A DNA stretch of 64,000 nt from Rhizobium sp. BK399 (GCF_014194695.1 NZ_JACIAH010000003.1:62001-126000), one strand, 5' to 3'; positions 1-7,433 are shown, counted from the stretch's first letter. Notes: generated from the letters alone by a model not told the origin. A program made the numbers and translations.

Positions 1-99
1 AGTCAGCCCATTAACGAGCTGCTGGACAAAATATTCCATATGTCATTTCCCCTGGATGCAAGCCAGTTCAGCCAGCATCTCTTGTTATTAGGACCTTAA
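1..99 (+). CDS. Possible C-terminal end of a gene entering from the left edge
   Basis: Frame 1 is open from the first base to a TAA at 97-99, giving 32 residues that start SQPINELLDK and end LLLLGP. The composition is protein-like, but nothing in it identifies a family and the rest lies outside the window. It could equally be a chance open frame. No T-rich hairpin follows it. Confidence 0.3.
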   Translation, partial: SQPINELLDKIFHMSFPLDASQFSQHLLLLGP

Positions 100-485
100 A
101 TGAGCCCTTGATTAAGGATTTCATACCGCTTTCAAACCAAAAGGGAAGTGCAAAATCGCAAAGCCCCAAAGTTCTTTGCCGTTTTGGTGAAAATGACTTT
201 TTTGCGGTCAGGAATTCGCTTTTTTTAGCATGCTAAGCCTAAGAAAGCGCTTTTTGACTTTTAACGGCGCAAGCAACCGAAATTTTTCGCTCGGCGCCAG
301 GCGATGCAGCATATGAAGACGACCGCAGAGATTCTTTTCCGGGAGTGCTGCGCGCATTCGATACATGATTGCACGCATTCGACGGCAACCCGTTGCGCTG
401 ATACGATTCACATCGTCGAGGGAATTCCCTATATAAGAAAAGGCGCTCGAGGTGAGCGCAGTGCGGAAGATCCGGAAGGCGAGCA
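100..485. other. Non-coding stretch upstream of cysQ
   Basis: This stretch is AT-richer than the flanking genes and has several T runs around 200-260. No frame has coding character; the long plus frame running from 304 is the wrong frame of cysQ at its end. It presumably holds the cysQ promoter, but I cannot place a convincing -35/-10 pair. A 9-bp direct repeat within it is listed separately. Confidence 0.45.
353..382 (+). repeat. Direct repeat CGCATTCGA, copies 21 bp apart
   Basis: CGCATTCGA occurs at 353-361 and again at 374-382. The copies are exactly 21 bp apart, about two helical turns, and end about 100 bp before the cysQ start. The spacing would place two bound monomers on the same DNA face, so it may be a regulator site. 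Nine bases is short enough for chance. Confidence 0.3.
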
Positions 486-1280
486 ATGCTCGAAACATTT
501 GAGCGCGCCGCTCTCGAAGCGGGCAAGGCAATTATGCAGGTCTATCTGGAGGGGTGCCCGTCCGCCAGGAAAGCAGACAACAGCCCGGTCACCATCGCCG
601 ACGAGCGCGCCGAGCGCATCATCATTGCACAGCTTGAAGCAGCCTTCCCCGATACCCCGATCATTGCGGAAGAGTCGGTGGCCGCCGGCAACGTTCCCGC
701 GATCGGCGCGTCTTTCTTCCTTGTGGATCCGCTCGACGGCACTCGGGAATTCATCGACAAGCGTCGCGAGTTCACGGTGAACATCGCCTACATCGGAGAC
801 GGGCGGCCCCTCGCCGGGATCGTCTATGCCCCTGCCCTCGGCATCGCGTTTTCTGCAGAGAACGACAAGGCCGAGAAGCTTCTTGTCAACGAGCATTTTC
901 AAGTGATCCGGCGAACCGCCATCCGTGTGCGGCCGCAACCGGCCGACCGGACGGCTTTGGCGAGCCGATCGCACAACAGCCCTGAGACGGATGTCTTTCT
1001 GAGCGCGAATGCGATCTCCCGCTGTACCAACATCGGTTCATCGCTAAAGTTCTGCATGCTGGCTGAAGGGCTGGCCGACGTCTATCCGCGCTTCACGCGG
1101 ACGATGGAGTGGGATACGGCCGCCGGCGACGCCGTGCTACGCGCCGCAGGCGGCTCGACCGTAACGCTGGACGGACTGCCGCTCACCTATGGCAAGACGT
1201 CACAGCCGCATGACAGCGACTTCGCCAACCCTAATTTCATATCCTGGGGCGGCGCGAGATCCGCGCTCGAGCGGGCATAA
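486..1280 (+). CDS. cysQ: 3'(2'),5'-bisphosphate nucleotidase CysQ
   Basis: This is a cytoplasmic, Mg-dependent, lithium-sensitive-type phosphatase of the inositol monophosphatase superfamily. It is expected to hydrolyse 3'-phosphoadenosine 5'-phosphate, the by-product of sulfate activation and sulfotransferase reactions, to AMP. The metal site is complete: the acidic pair EE at 62-63, DPLDGTREF at 81-89, and the C-terminal WDTAAGDA at 209-216. The length of 264 residues is normal for CysQ. The ATG at 486 has a GGAAGG site 6 bases upstream. The gene stands alone, with no sulfate-assimilation genes beside it. An inositol monophosphatase is the alternative, but TREF after DPLDG favours CysQ. 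Confidence 0.92.
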   Translation: MLETFERAALEAGKAIMQVYLEGCPSARKADNSPVTIADERAERIIIAQLEAAFPDTPIIAEESVAAGNVPAIGASFFLVDPLDGTREFIDKRREFTVNIAYIGDGRPLAGIVYAPALGIAFSAENDKAEKLLVNEHFQVIRRTAIRVRPQPADRTALASRSHNSPETDVFLSANAISRCTNIGSSLKFCMLAEGLADVYPRFTRTMEWDTAAGDAVLRAAGGSTVTLDGLPLTYGKTSQPHDSDFANPNFISWGGARSALERA

Positions 1281-1414
1281 CCTTTTCGAAAAGACACGGA
1301 AAATCAGCGAAGCGCGGCTTCCACCGTCCACGCCCCATTAGCAGCATCTAGGATTTTCGGCGAAATTAATCCGTGCCGGGCGCAAGCTCCGGCCAATCCG
1401 GGAGCCGCAAAACC

Positions 1415-2452
1415 GTGTCTGACCAGACCAACAATCTCGCCCTGCCCTATATCCTGCCATCCCAGGCACAAAAGCACGTTACCCACAACGAAGCGCTGCA
1501 GCGTCTCGATGCCATTGTCCAACTGAGCGTCACCGGAGAATCCTCCCTTCCTCCACCCGACGTCTCCGAAGGACAATGCTATCTGGTCTCCGAAGGGGCC
1601 GGCGGTGCTTGGTCCGGCCGGGACGGAATGCTGGCACTCCGCCAGGACGCCGCCTGGATCTATATCGAGCCGAGGCCGGGCTGGCGCGCCTTCTTCATGG
1701 CGCAGGGCCAACTCCGCGCATTGAGCACCGACGGGTGGCATGCGATAGCGCTGGATAACGATAATTCTCTACCGATGGTCGGCATCAATACCTCGCCGGA
1801 TGCCTTCAACCGCCTCTCGGTGGCGTCCGACGCAAGCCTCTTCAGTCACTCCGGCCACGGGCACCAATTGAAGATCAACAAGTCTGCCGCCGGCGAGACG
1901 GGAACGCTGCTCTTCCAGACAGCATGGTCCGGCCGGGCGGAACTAGGCCTCGCCGGCAACGACGATTTCTCGATCAAGATCAGCGGCAACGGCAGCGATT
2001 GGCTGACGGCTCTGACAATTTCGCCGCGAGGGATTGTAAGAACGCCAGCCAAACCCGCCGCTCGTGTCTCCTTGGCGGCGGGAGCATCCACGCCGGCATC
2101 CGGCAGCCGAACTGGCTTCAACGAATTCCATCTGCTGCAAGGCGGCTTCTCTCTTGGCCCGGTCATTTCACCCGGCATTGGCAACCGCCTGCTCATCCCC
2201 GAGACCGGCCTATATCTCCTGCTGCTCACAGCAAGCACGCTGTCTTCGTCCGGACATGAGGCCGTCCTCGAGGCAAATGGCACGGTGGCGCTTGCGGCCG
2301 CTGTCGGTCCTGCTTCGACCGGCGCGGCACGTCATACTGCCTGCACTTTAGCATCGCTGAATGAGGGAGACTCGCTGGCGCTGCTGCACCACGGCAACGC
2401 ACAGTATGAGTTCGGATCTGCGAAAACCGAGCTTTCGGTCGTGATGCTTTAG
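1415..2452 (+). CDS. DUF2793-type protein with a C1q-like C-terminal domain
   Basis: The N-terminus (LPYILPSQAQKHVTHNEAL, about residues 9-27) is the hallmark of the DUF2793 family, found in rhizobial genomes and often in phage or gene-transfer-agent tail regions. The last 130 or so residues look like a jelly-roll: an FNEFHLLQGG entry, a GLYLLLLTASTLSS strand and an alternating hydrophobic end, as in C1q/TNF-like trimerising domains. I chose the GTG at 1415 because GGGAG lies about 10 bases upstream and the conserved part begins at once; an in-frame GTG at 1373 would add 14 residues. No other phage genes are nearby. Function is unknown; a cell-surface or particle-fibre role is only an inference. 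Confidence 0.75.
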   Translation: MSDQTNNLALPYILPSQAQKHVTHNEALQRLDAIVQLSVTGESSLPPPDVSEGQCYLVSEGAGGAWSGRDGMLALRQDAAWIYIEPRPGWRAFFMAQGQLRALSTDGWHAIALDNDNSLPMVGINTSPDAFNRLSVASDASLFSHSGHGHQLKINKSAAGETGTLLFQTAWSGRAELGLAGNDDFSIKISGNGSDWLTALTISPRGIVRTPAKPAARVSLAAGASTPASGSRTGFNEFHLLQGGFSLGPVISPGIGNRLLIPETGLYLLLLTASTLSSSGHEAVLEANGTVALAAAVGPASTGAARHTACTLASLNEGDSLALLHHGNAQYEFGSAKTELSVVML

Positions 2453-2469
2453 ATCAAAGCAACAACCGT

Positions 2470-3210
2470 CTAGAGCAACCTGTAGCGAAACGCGCGGGCG
2501 ATGGCCTGCATGCGATTGACGGAATTGAGCTTTCGCATCGCGCTCTTCAAGTAGCCGACCACGGTATGCGCGGAGAGATCAAGGATGATCGCGATCTCTT
2601 CGCTGCTCTTTCCAGCGGCCGACCAACGCAAGCATTCGATTTCGCGACTGCTGAGGCTTTCCGCGGGCTGCTCTACAGGGTTCTGATGGCCGAGTTGCTG
2701 CAGGAGTTCCATCGCGCGGAAGACCAGCCTCATCGCCTCATCGCGAGCAGGTGACTCGCGCTCACCCGAAAATGCGAACACATAGTGGCGCAGGTGCACA
2801 TCATGCAGCGCAAAGGCAAATGTATTTTTCAGGCCATATCTTTTGAAGACGGCCGTCTGGAGCTGGCCGCCCTGGTTGGTCGCCGCACTCTCGAAGGCCG
2901 CAATGTCATGGAAGACCGGCATCGTCGTCGTCTTCAAAGCTACAAGAAGCTTGCAGCAGTAGAAGAAATCAACCTCTTCGTAGATATCAAGTAGCTCTTG
3001 CGGCCAGTTGCTTGCCAGATGGTTGCTGAGGAAGCCACTGCGGTCGCCGCGTGGAAACTCCGCCAGCAAGTAGTGGTTGAAGTCCGCCTCACTCGCCATC
3101 TCGGCCATGCCATCGCTGAATCGCTGTACAGACATGTTCTGCCCAGACGCGATCCGCGAAAAAACAGCATGCTCCGCGCCATCGCGACTGGCGCGCTCTT
3201 GTTTCTTCAT
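2470..3210 (-). CDS. LuxR-family transcriptional regulator, probably AHL-independent
   Basis: This 246-residue protein has an N-terminal autoinducer-domain-like region (about 25-170) and a C-terminal LuxR helix-turn-helix with SLSSREIECLRWSAAGKSSEEIA and VVGYLKSAMRKLNSVNRMQAIARA. The ligand region departs from AHL binders. In the stretch aligned to the TraR pocket (NWPQELLDIYEEVDFFYCC) one Tyr is kept, but the Trp and the Asp-Pro that hold the lactone are absent. No luxI-type gene is nearby. The ATG at 3210 has GGGGATA about 7 bases upstream; an ATG at 3261 has no such site. It lies next to sciP and fliJ, and rhizobia use AHL-independent LuxR proteins (VisN/VisR) in motility control, so such a role is possible. 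Confidence 0.85.
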   Translation of the reverse strand: MKKQERASRDGAEHAVFSRIASGQNMSVQRFSDGMAEMASEADFNHYLLAEFPRGDRSGFLSNHLASNWPQELLDIYEEVDFFYCCKLLVALKTTTMPVFHDIAAFESAATNQGGQLQTAVFKRYGLKNTFAFALHDVHLRHYVFAFSGERESPARDEAMRLVFRAMELLQQLGHQNPVEQPAESLSSREIECLRWSAAGKSSEEIAIILDLSAHTVVGYLKSAMRKLNSVNRMQAIARAFRYRLL

Positions 3211-3398
3211 TGTCTTATCCCCGGCTCGCTCCGACCCCACCTGCTGCGTTTGTCGACCCATAAAAGGCCGCGCGGCACCGAGCGAAAAGCAAAGGGCGTC
3301 GTATCAAAAGGACACGAAGCAAACAGCTTTAGTCATTCCGGGCGCCACAAGAAGAACGGAGACGGGATCTTGCGCTCACATATGTTGCGCCGCTTATA

Positions 3399-3416
3399 AA
3401 TTGGCGAATATCAATT
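3399..3416. promoter_or_regulatory. Inverted repeat AATTG-N8-CAATT between luxR and sciP
   Basis: AATTG (3399-3403) and CAATT (3412-3416) form an 18-bp dyad in the shared upstream region of the divergent luxR-type and sciP genes. Its size fits a LuxR-family operator, but the sequence is AT-rich and palindromes of this length arise by chance. It lies about 190 bp from either start codon. Confidence 0.3.
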
Positions 3417-3543
3417 GCCCATCAACCATTACGCATGGCTCCTATGCGCCAGTTACAAATTAACGTTGCGGAAGGCAGCTAAAGCGCAAATCGCTTCTTA
3501 GGGCTCCGACGCCTAAATTTCTTATCAAAGTGTTACGATGCGC

Positions 3544-3558
3544 TTAGGCAATTCTTAA
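3544..3558 (+). promoter_or_regulatory. CtrA-like half-site pair upstream of sciP
   Basis: TTAG at 3544-3547 and TTAA at 3555-3558 are separated by 7 bases, one mismatch from the CtrA consensus TTAA-N7-TTAA. The site ends 51 bases before the sciP start. CtrA activates sciP in Caulobacter, so the location fits. Confidence 0.5.
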
Positions 3559-3609
3559 ATGTGACAAGCTAGAGTGACTGCCGTGGTCTTGAGTTGTGTA
3601 GAGAGTCCA

Positions 3610-3885
3610 ATGACCGAAATGATACGTCCCCGAGTAAAATATGTCATCGGCCCCGATGGCAGCCCGCTGACGATTGCTGATCTGCCGCCGCCGAATACAC
3701 GGCGCTGGGTGATCCGCCGCAAAGCTGAGGTTGTAGCGGCGGTTCGCGGTGGCCTGCTGAGCTTGGAAGAAGCCTGCGAGCGTTACACGCTGACTGTTGA
3801 AGAGTTCCTCTCCTGGCAGTCTTCGATCAACAGCCATGGTCTTGCCGGTTTGCGCACGACCCGCATCCAGCAGTATCGCCACTGA
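3610..3885 (+). CDS. sciP: SciP, CtrA-inhibitory small DNA-binding protein (DUF1153)
   Basis: This 91-residue protein matches the DUF1153/SciP family along its whole length: RPRVKYVIGPDGSPLTIADLP, then RRWVIRRKAEVVAAVRGG and the helix-turn-helix segment SLEEACERYTLTVEEFLSWQ. In Caulobacter SciP binds CtrA and DNA and blocks CtrA-dependent transcription outside the proper cell-cycle window. I chose the ATG at 3610 because the family N-terminus starts there; an upstream in-frame GTG at 3574 would add 12 unconserved residues. ctrA, chpT and fliJ follow within 4 kb, so regulator and target circuit are encoded together. Confidence 0.93.
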   Translation: MTEMIRPRVKYVIGPDGSPLTIADLPPPNTRRWVIRRKAEVVAAVRGGLLSLEEACERYTLTVEEFLSWQSSINSHGLAGLRTTRIQQYRH

Positions 3886-3945
3886 CTAGCCCTTTTTGGG
3901 CAACGAATTTTACAAGTCGGGCCGCTTGCATGTCCTGAGGGGGAT

Positions 3946-4059
3946 ATACAGACGGCCCGAATTCGCGACGCAGCGAACTTGCTTCGTCTCGCCATCACCG
4001 ACAAGCTTCACCGCGAATTCCCGCTTCATGGACCACTCAGCTGGAAACTCGATCGGTGA
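3946..4059 (+). pseudogene. Coding-like reading frame without a normal start codon
   Basis: From 3946 the frame reads IQTARIRDAANLLRL, AITDKLHREFPLHG and PLSWKLDR, then TGA at 4057-4059. The codons have the high GC third position of real genes here and the residues are protein-like, yet the frame has no ATG, GTG or TTG. GAGGGGG lies just before an ATA at 3946, where a start would be expected, so this may be an ATG lost by mutation. Its stop overlaps the GTG of the next small frame. I recognise no family. Confidence 0.25.
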
Positions 4060-4202
4060 CGCTGGAACCGCTGCCGGCCCATACCGGCAGCCCTCTCCCC
4101 GCCGACCTCATCGAACACTGTGTTCTCGTCTACCGTCTTGGCGTATGCAATGTGACATGCCACTTTCCCGAACAGCACACTGTTGATGAGGAATGGCAAT
4201 GA
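4056..4202 (+). CDS. Small hypothetical protein overlapping the GNAT gene
   Basis: This is a 48-codon frame starting with GTG at 4056 (VTLEPLPAHTG) and ending DEEWQ with TGA at 4200-4202. The stop overlaps the ATG of the following acetyltransferase gene (ATGA), and its own start overlaps the stop of the preceding frame (GTGA). Codon choice is gene-like, with two Cys (CNVTCH) near the end. It is either a small translationally coupled protein or the second half of a gene broken near 4056. No family recognised. Confidence 0.35.
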   Translation: MTLEPLPAHTGSPLPADLIEHCVLVYRLGVCNVTCHFPEQHTVDEEWQ

Positions 4203-4480
4203 ACATCAAGAACGAAGCAACGACTTCCGGCGGTCGCTACGTTGCAGAGCTAGAGGGCCATCAGGCCGAGATGACCTACTCCCGCACGTCGCCTAAGCTC
4301 GTCATCATCGACCACACCGGGGTACCCGATGCACTGCGCGGCAAGGGCGTCGGCCAGGCACTGGCTCTGCACGCCGTCGAGGAAGCGCGCAAGGGCGGAT
4401 GGAAGATCTTCCCGCTCTGCCCGTTCTTCAAAGCCCAATCCCAACGCCACGCGGAATGGGCAGATGTCATCAACAGCTGA
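4199..4480 (+). CDS. Small GNAT N-acetyltransferase (YjdJ-like)
   Basis: This is a 93-residue single-domain protein of the short GNAT group (Acetyltransf_CG/GNAT_C type). It has the acetyl-CoA loop GKGVGQALALHAVEEARKGG at about residues 44-63, preceded by LVIIDHTGVPDALRG and followed by the family ending KIFPLCPF. Its substrate is unknown. I prefer the ATG at 4199 over the in-frame ATG at 4193, because the GAGGA at 4188-4192 is 6 bases from the former and abuts the latter. The start overlaps the stop of a tiny upstream frame, suggesting coupling. Confidence 0.8.
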   Translation: MNIKNEATTSGGRYVAELEGHQAEMTYSRTSPKLVIIDHTGVPDALRGKGVGQALALHAVEEARKGGWKIFPLCPFFKAQSQRHAEWADVINS

Positions 4481-4581
4481 CATCGCAACGCCAAAAGCCA
4501 TGTATGACGGACGCGGCAGCCCATCATGCATGGCTTTTTCGAGGCGATGTCGAGGCGCCCTAGCGGCGCCCGATTCCTGCC

Positions 4582-4932
4582 TTAGGCTCTTGCCCGGACC
4601 GCGCTGTCGCGCTCTTCCAGCGCGGCCGCACGTGCGTACTCCGCCTGCATCTCTTCGAGCGCCTGTTCCAGCGACTCTTCCTGCATCTTCAGCTCCTTGA
4701 TCGAAACCTGAAGATTGTCCGCCCGCTGGCGCGCTGCCTTTGCGAAAGTCGGATAGGCGAAGTGATTCGGATCGGAAATGCCGGATTTCTTTTCTTCAAC
4801 GAGGATCTGGCTCTCCAAATCCTTCGTCATCCGTTCAAATTCGGACATCATCATCTGCAATTGCTGCAGTTGGCGACGTTTTTCGTTCACCTGAAACTCC
4901 TTCAGGCGAGTTAGGCTCTCACGCGACTTCAT
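4582..4932 (-). CDS. fliJ: Flagellar export chaperone FliJ
   Basis: This 116-residue, highly charged and almost entirely helical protein starts MKSRESLTRLKEFQVNEKRRQLQQLQ, split here as MKSRESLTRLKEF and QVNEKRRQLQQLQ. It is Gln/Glu/Lys rich and lacks proline over two long coiled-coil arms, as in FliJ. FliJ acts in the cytoplasm with the FliI ATPase and FlhA to deliver subunits for flagellar export. The ATG at 4932 has GGAG about 9 bases upstream; in-frame ATGs at 4938 and 4968 are less well placed. It is divergent from ctrA, and no other flagellar gene is in the window. Confidence 0.85.
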   Translation of the reverse strand: MKSRESLTRLKEFQVNEKRRQLQQLQMMMSEFERMTKDLESQILVEEKKSGISDPNHFAYPTFAKAARQRADNLQVSIKELKMQEESLEQALEEMQAEYARAAALEERDSAVRARA

Positions 4933-5090
4933 ACGCATTACTCCAGTGATGCGAGACCCCTGCTCCACTCAAAACCGCCCCTGCGAGCCGCTTTGAAACG
5001 GCCTGCCCAAAAAATTTCCGTCGGTATTAACAAAAACCTACCGCTGGTAACCTTTCGTTTACGGGCATCGTTAATGATAGTGCCGATGAT

Positions 5091-5270
5091 TTAAGGGTCG
5101 GTAAACACAACTACGCGATTTCCGATACCGCTTCATTGGTGAGTCGAATGAATCGCTTACCGGCCATTCTTAATGTAAAAGTTAAGAAGTAGGCTTTGCG
5201 GATTCTCGTTGGAAAACAGCGGAATGGACAAAATATTTAATAAATTGATTACCTCTTGCCAGAGTGAATC
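5091..5270 (+). promoter_or_regulatory. ctrA promoter region with GANTC and CtrA-like sites
   Basis: The 442-bp region between fliJ and ctrA is AT-rich and holds four GANTC (CcrM methylation) sites at 5141-5145, 5150-5154, 5201-5205 and 5266-5270. CtrA-like pairs are TTAA-N7-TAAA at 5091-5105 and TTAA-N7-ATTA at 5237-5251; a TTAA-N8-TTAA lies at 5170-5185. In Caulobacter the ctrA P1 promoter is silenced by full GANTC methylation and both promoters are autoregulated by CtrA. The same logic is likely here. Exact start sites cannot be read off. Confidence 0.6.
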
Positions 5271-5374
5271 AGAATTTGTTAACCATTTCGTGGCAGCTTC
5301 CAAATCACGCAGTGACATATTCGGTATCGTGTAGGGGGCCAGACCACCTTTCGGCGGCGGTAAAGGGGATAAGA

Positions 5375-6076
5375 ATGCGGGTACTACTCATCGAAGATGA
5401 TAGCGCGACAGCGCAGAGCATCGAATTGATGCTCAAATCAGAAAGTTTTAACGTCTACACCACCGATCTGGGTGAAGAAGGCGTGGATCTCGGGAAGTTG
5501 TATGATTACGACATCATCCTTCTCGATTTGAACCTTCCCGACATGTCCGGATATGAAGTGCTCCGCACTCTCCGTCTGTCCAAGGTCAAGACACCGATCC
5601 TGATTCTCTCCGGCATGGCCGGCATTGAGGACAAGGTTCGCGGCCTCGGTTTCGGCGCCGACGACTACATGACCAAGCCGTTCCACAAGGACGAACTGGT
5701 TGCCCGCATTCATGCGATCGTGCGCCGCTCCAAGGGTCATGCCCAGTCCGTCATCATGACCGGCGAACTGATCGTCAACCTCGACGCCAAGACCGTCGAA
5801 GTCGGTGGCCAGCGCGTTCACCTGACCGGCAAGGAATACCAGATGCTGGAGCTGCTCTCGCTCCGCAAGGGCACCACCCTTACCAAGGAAATGTTCCTGA
5901 ACCACCTCTATGGCGGCATGGACGAACCGGAACTGAAGATCATCGACGTCTTCATTTGCAAGCTGCGCAAGAAGCTGGCCAACGCCGCTGGCGGCGCGAA
6001 CTACATCGAAACCGTCTGGGGCCGGGGCTATGTTCTGCGCGAGCCGGATGGCGCTGAGTACGCCGAGACTGCCTGA
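5375..6076 (+). CDS. ctrA: Cell-cycle master response regulator CtrA
   Basis: This 233-residue OmpR-type regulator starts [20 protein letters not shown], with acidic residues at 7-9, phosphoacceptor Asp51 in [11 protein letters not shown], and Lys in [14 protein letters not shown]. Its C-terminal winged helix carries [28 protein letters not shown] and VWGRGYVL. CtrA controls cell division, flagella, DNA methylation and replication in alphaproteobacteria and is phosphorylated through CckA and ChpT. The ATG at 5375 has GGGG at 5365-5368; the frame extends 37 codons upstream but the family starts at MRVLLIEDD. It ends just before an intrinsic terminator. The proteolysis-related Ala-rich tail ends AETA. 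Confidence 0.98.
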   Translation: MRVLLIEDDSATAQSIELMLKSESFNVYTTDLGEEGVDLGKLYDYDIILLDLNLPDMSGYEVLRTLRLSKVKTPILILSGMAGIEDKVRGLGFGADDYMTKPFHKDELVARIHAIVRRSKGHAQSVIMTGELIVNLDAKTVEVGGQRVHLTGKEYQMLELLSLRKGTTLTKEMFLNHLYGGMDEPELKIIDVFICKLRKKLANAAGGANYIETVWGRGYVLREPDGAEYAETA

Positions 6077-6100
6077 GTTTTCATCCCCTTTGCCAAATAG

Positions 6101-6133
6101 AAAAAGTCCCGTCCTTGTGGCGGGATTTTTTTC
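6101..6133 (+). terminator. Intrinsic terminator after ctrA
   Basis: An inverted repeat pairs AAAAAGTCCCG with CGGGATTTTTT around the loop TCCTTGTGG and ends in a run of seven T. It lies 24 bases after the ctrA stop. Confidence 0.85.
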
Positions 6134-6144
6134 GTTTCCGGCAT

Positions 6145-6165
6145 AAAAAAGCCGCCCAGGGCGGC
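6145..6165 (-). terminator. Intrinsic terminator of the leftward chpT/receiver unit
   Basis: On the minus strand GCCGCC-CTG-GGCGGC is followed by six T (AAAAAA at 6145-6150 on the plus strand). It lies 26 bases past the stop of the receiver gene. Confidence 0.75.
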
Positions 6166-6191
6166 CTTGATTGGTGAAAGGAGGTTCGCAA

Positions 6192-6554
6192 TTATGCGGC
6201 GATAGCGCGATTGCCGAAAACGGCAGTCAAAATCTTGCGGTCGAACGGCTTGAGCAGAAAATCCGTCGCCCCTGCCCGTTTCCCCATCATCAGCTTCTTG
6301 AGATCGGCTTCGACCACGCAGTAGTAGATCTTGACCTCGTTGCCGCCTTCCATACCGCGGATGGTGGAGATCAGTTCAAGCGCACCGTCCATTCCGGAAT
6401 CGACAATCAGGTAGTCCGGAAGTTCGACCTGGCAATTGGAAAGGGCTTCATAGACATTCGAGGCTTCGCTGACGAGGAAATCCAGCTCAGACAGGATACG
6501 CTTCCCGACCTTGCGAACAACGTCCGACGAGTCGGCGATCATAAACCTCTGCAT
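6192..6554 (-). CDS. Divergent single-domain response regulator beside chpT
   Basis: This is a 120-residue receiver with no output domain. Asp52 (YLIVDSGMDGA) and Lys102 (FLLKPFD) of the phosphorylation site are present, as is Asp8, but the neighbouring second acidic residue is Ser9 (IADSSD), and the usual Thr/Ser near residue 80 is replaced (YYCVVEAD). AAGGAG lies 5 bases before the ATG. It follows chpT by about 110 bases on the same strand. ChpT donates phosphate to receivers, so this protein may be a partner or phosphate sink; that is inference. CpdR and DivK are better conserved and are not this protein. Confidence 0.85.
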   Translation of the reverse strand: MQRFMIADSSDVVRKVGKRILSELDFLVSEASNVYEALSNCQVELPDYLIVDSGMDGALELISTIRGMEGGNEVKIYYCVVEADLKKLMMGKRAGATDFLLKPFDRKILTAVFGNRAIAA

Positions 6555-6666
6555 GGCTGCTCCTTGCCCCAGCTTCTGTCCCGGCTGGCGAATTACTAGC
6601 CAAGGATAAAAACATTAGGCTAAGGATTTATTACCTCGGGGTGCCGAATCGCCGTCGAGGCTTGTA

Positions 6667-7314
6667 TCAAGCCGCGATAACGTCAGCGGTGAAGGTCAGT
6701 TCTTCGGTGGTTGCACCATGGCCCAGCGTCATGCCGCATTCATCGGCAAGCAGCACCGTATAGTACGGCTGAATCGTATGGGCATCGATTGCCTCCTCGA
6801 CTTCCCCGGTCGAAATTTCCACGAACTTCGGCGGCAGGCGCATCAACTTGCCCTTTGCGACAATCTTGAATTTTGCGTCCAGCTCCGGGTTTTCCAGTGT
6901 GACTTCAATGGTGCCGCCACGCGGAATGGACGAATAGGCCACGAGAAACAGATTGAGCAGCAGCTTGACGCGGTTTTTGGCGATGATCGCACGCGGGCCA
7001 CTCCAAGTAACCTCGGTCTTCTTCTCGGCAGCCGCAAAATCCTTCGCCGCGCGTTCGGCTTCACCGGTATCGATCGAGGCGCCGACCGAGCCTGAGGCGC
7101 CGAAGGCAAGCCGGGCGAACTTCAGGCGCACAGACGCGTTGAGCGCGCTTGTCCTGATAAGATCCATCGCATCGGCGTCGGCGCCGCCCTCGTCCAGAAG
7201 CTCCAGACCATTGTTGATTGCGCCGACCGGCGAAATGACATCATGGCAGACGCGGCTGCACAGAAGCGCGGCCAAGTCGGGACCGGTCAGGGTGAGGTTT
7301 GGATTCTTCGACAT
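6667..7314 (-). CDS. chpT: Histidine phosphotransferase ChpT
   Basis: ChpT is the dimeric phosphotransferase that passes phosphate from the hybrid kinase CckA to CtrA and CpdR. The helix LLCSRVCHDVISPVGAINNG carries the phosphorylated His24, followed by an E..LL extension and a degenerate GHKL-like C-terminal fold (YSSIPRGGTIEVTL, MTLGHGATTEELTF). The length of 215 residues is typical. Two adjacent ATGs exist at 7317 and 7314; the latter sits 6 bases from GGAG. An ATG at 7341 would add 9 residues. It is divergent from eipA and upstream of the small receiver gene. Confidence 0.95.
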   Translation of the reverse strand: MSKNPNLTLTGPDLAALLCSRVCHDVISPVGAINNGLELLDEGGADADAMDLIRTSALNASVRLKFARLAFGASGSVGASIDTGEAERAAKDFAAAEKKTEVTWSGPRAIIAKNRVKLLLNLFLVAYSSIPRGGTIEVTLENPELDAKFKIVAKGKLMRLPPKFVEISTGEVEEAIDAHTIQPYYTVLLADECGMTLGHGATTEELTFTADVIAA

Positions 7315-7418
7315 CATCGTCTCCAGGGGCGGCAGGGTCATTCCGCCGTCTATCTTGCGTCATCAAAATTGCGCGAAGTTTGCGGCCGTACTCGGCGCCA
7401 TAATGACACCATATTTGG

Positions 7419-7433
7419 TAAACCGATTGTTAA
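7419..7433 (+). promoter_or_regulatory. CtrA-like site upstream of eipA
   Basis: TAAA at 7419-7422 and TTAA at 7430-7433 flank 7 bases, one mismatch from TTAA-N7-TTAA. It lies about 70 bases before the likely eipA start and about 100 bases upstream of divergent chpT. Brucella eipA is reported to be bound by CtrA, which fits. Confidence 0.55.

Noticed and set aside
304-780. 158-codon plus-strand frame at the start of cysQ
   Set aside because: It overlaps cysQ in another frame, has Arg/Ser/Pro-rich shadow composition and no ribosome-binding site.
3896-4186. 96-codon plus-strand frame after sciP
   Set aside because: Arg/Pro/Ser-rich; the other two frames of the same stretch have better codon character.
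4552-4571. GC-rich palindromes (GGCGCC repeated) after the GNAT gene as a terminator
   Set aside because: Short arms and no T tract on either strand.
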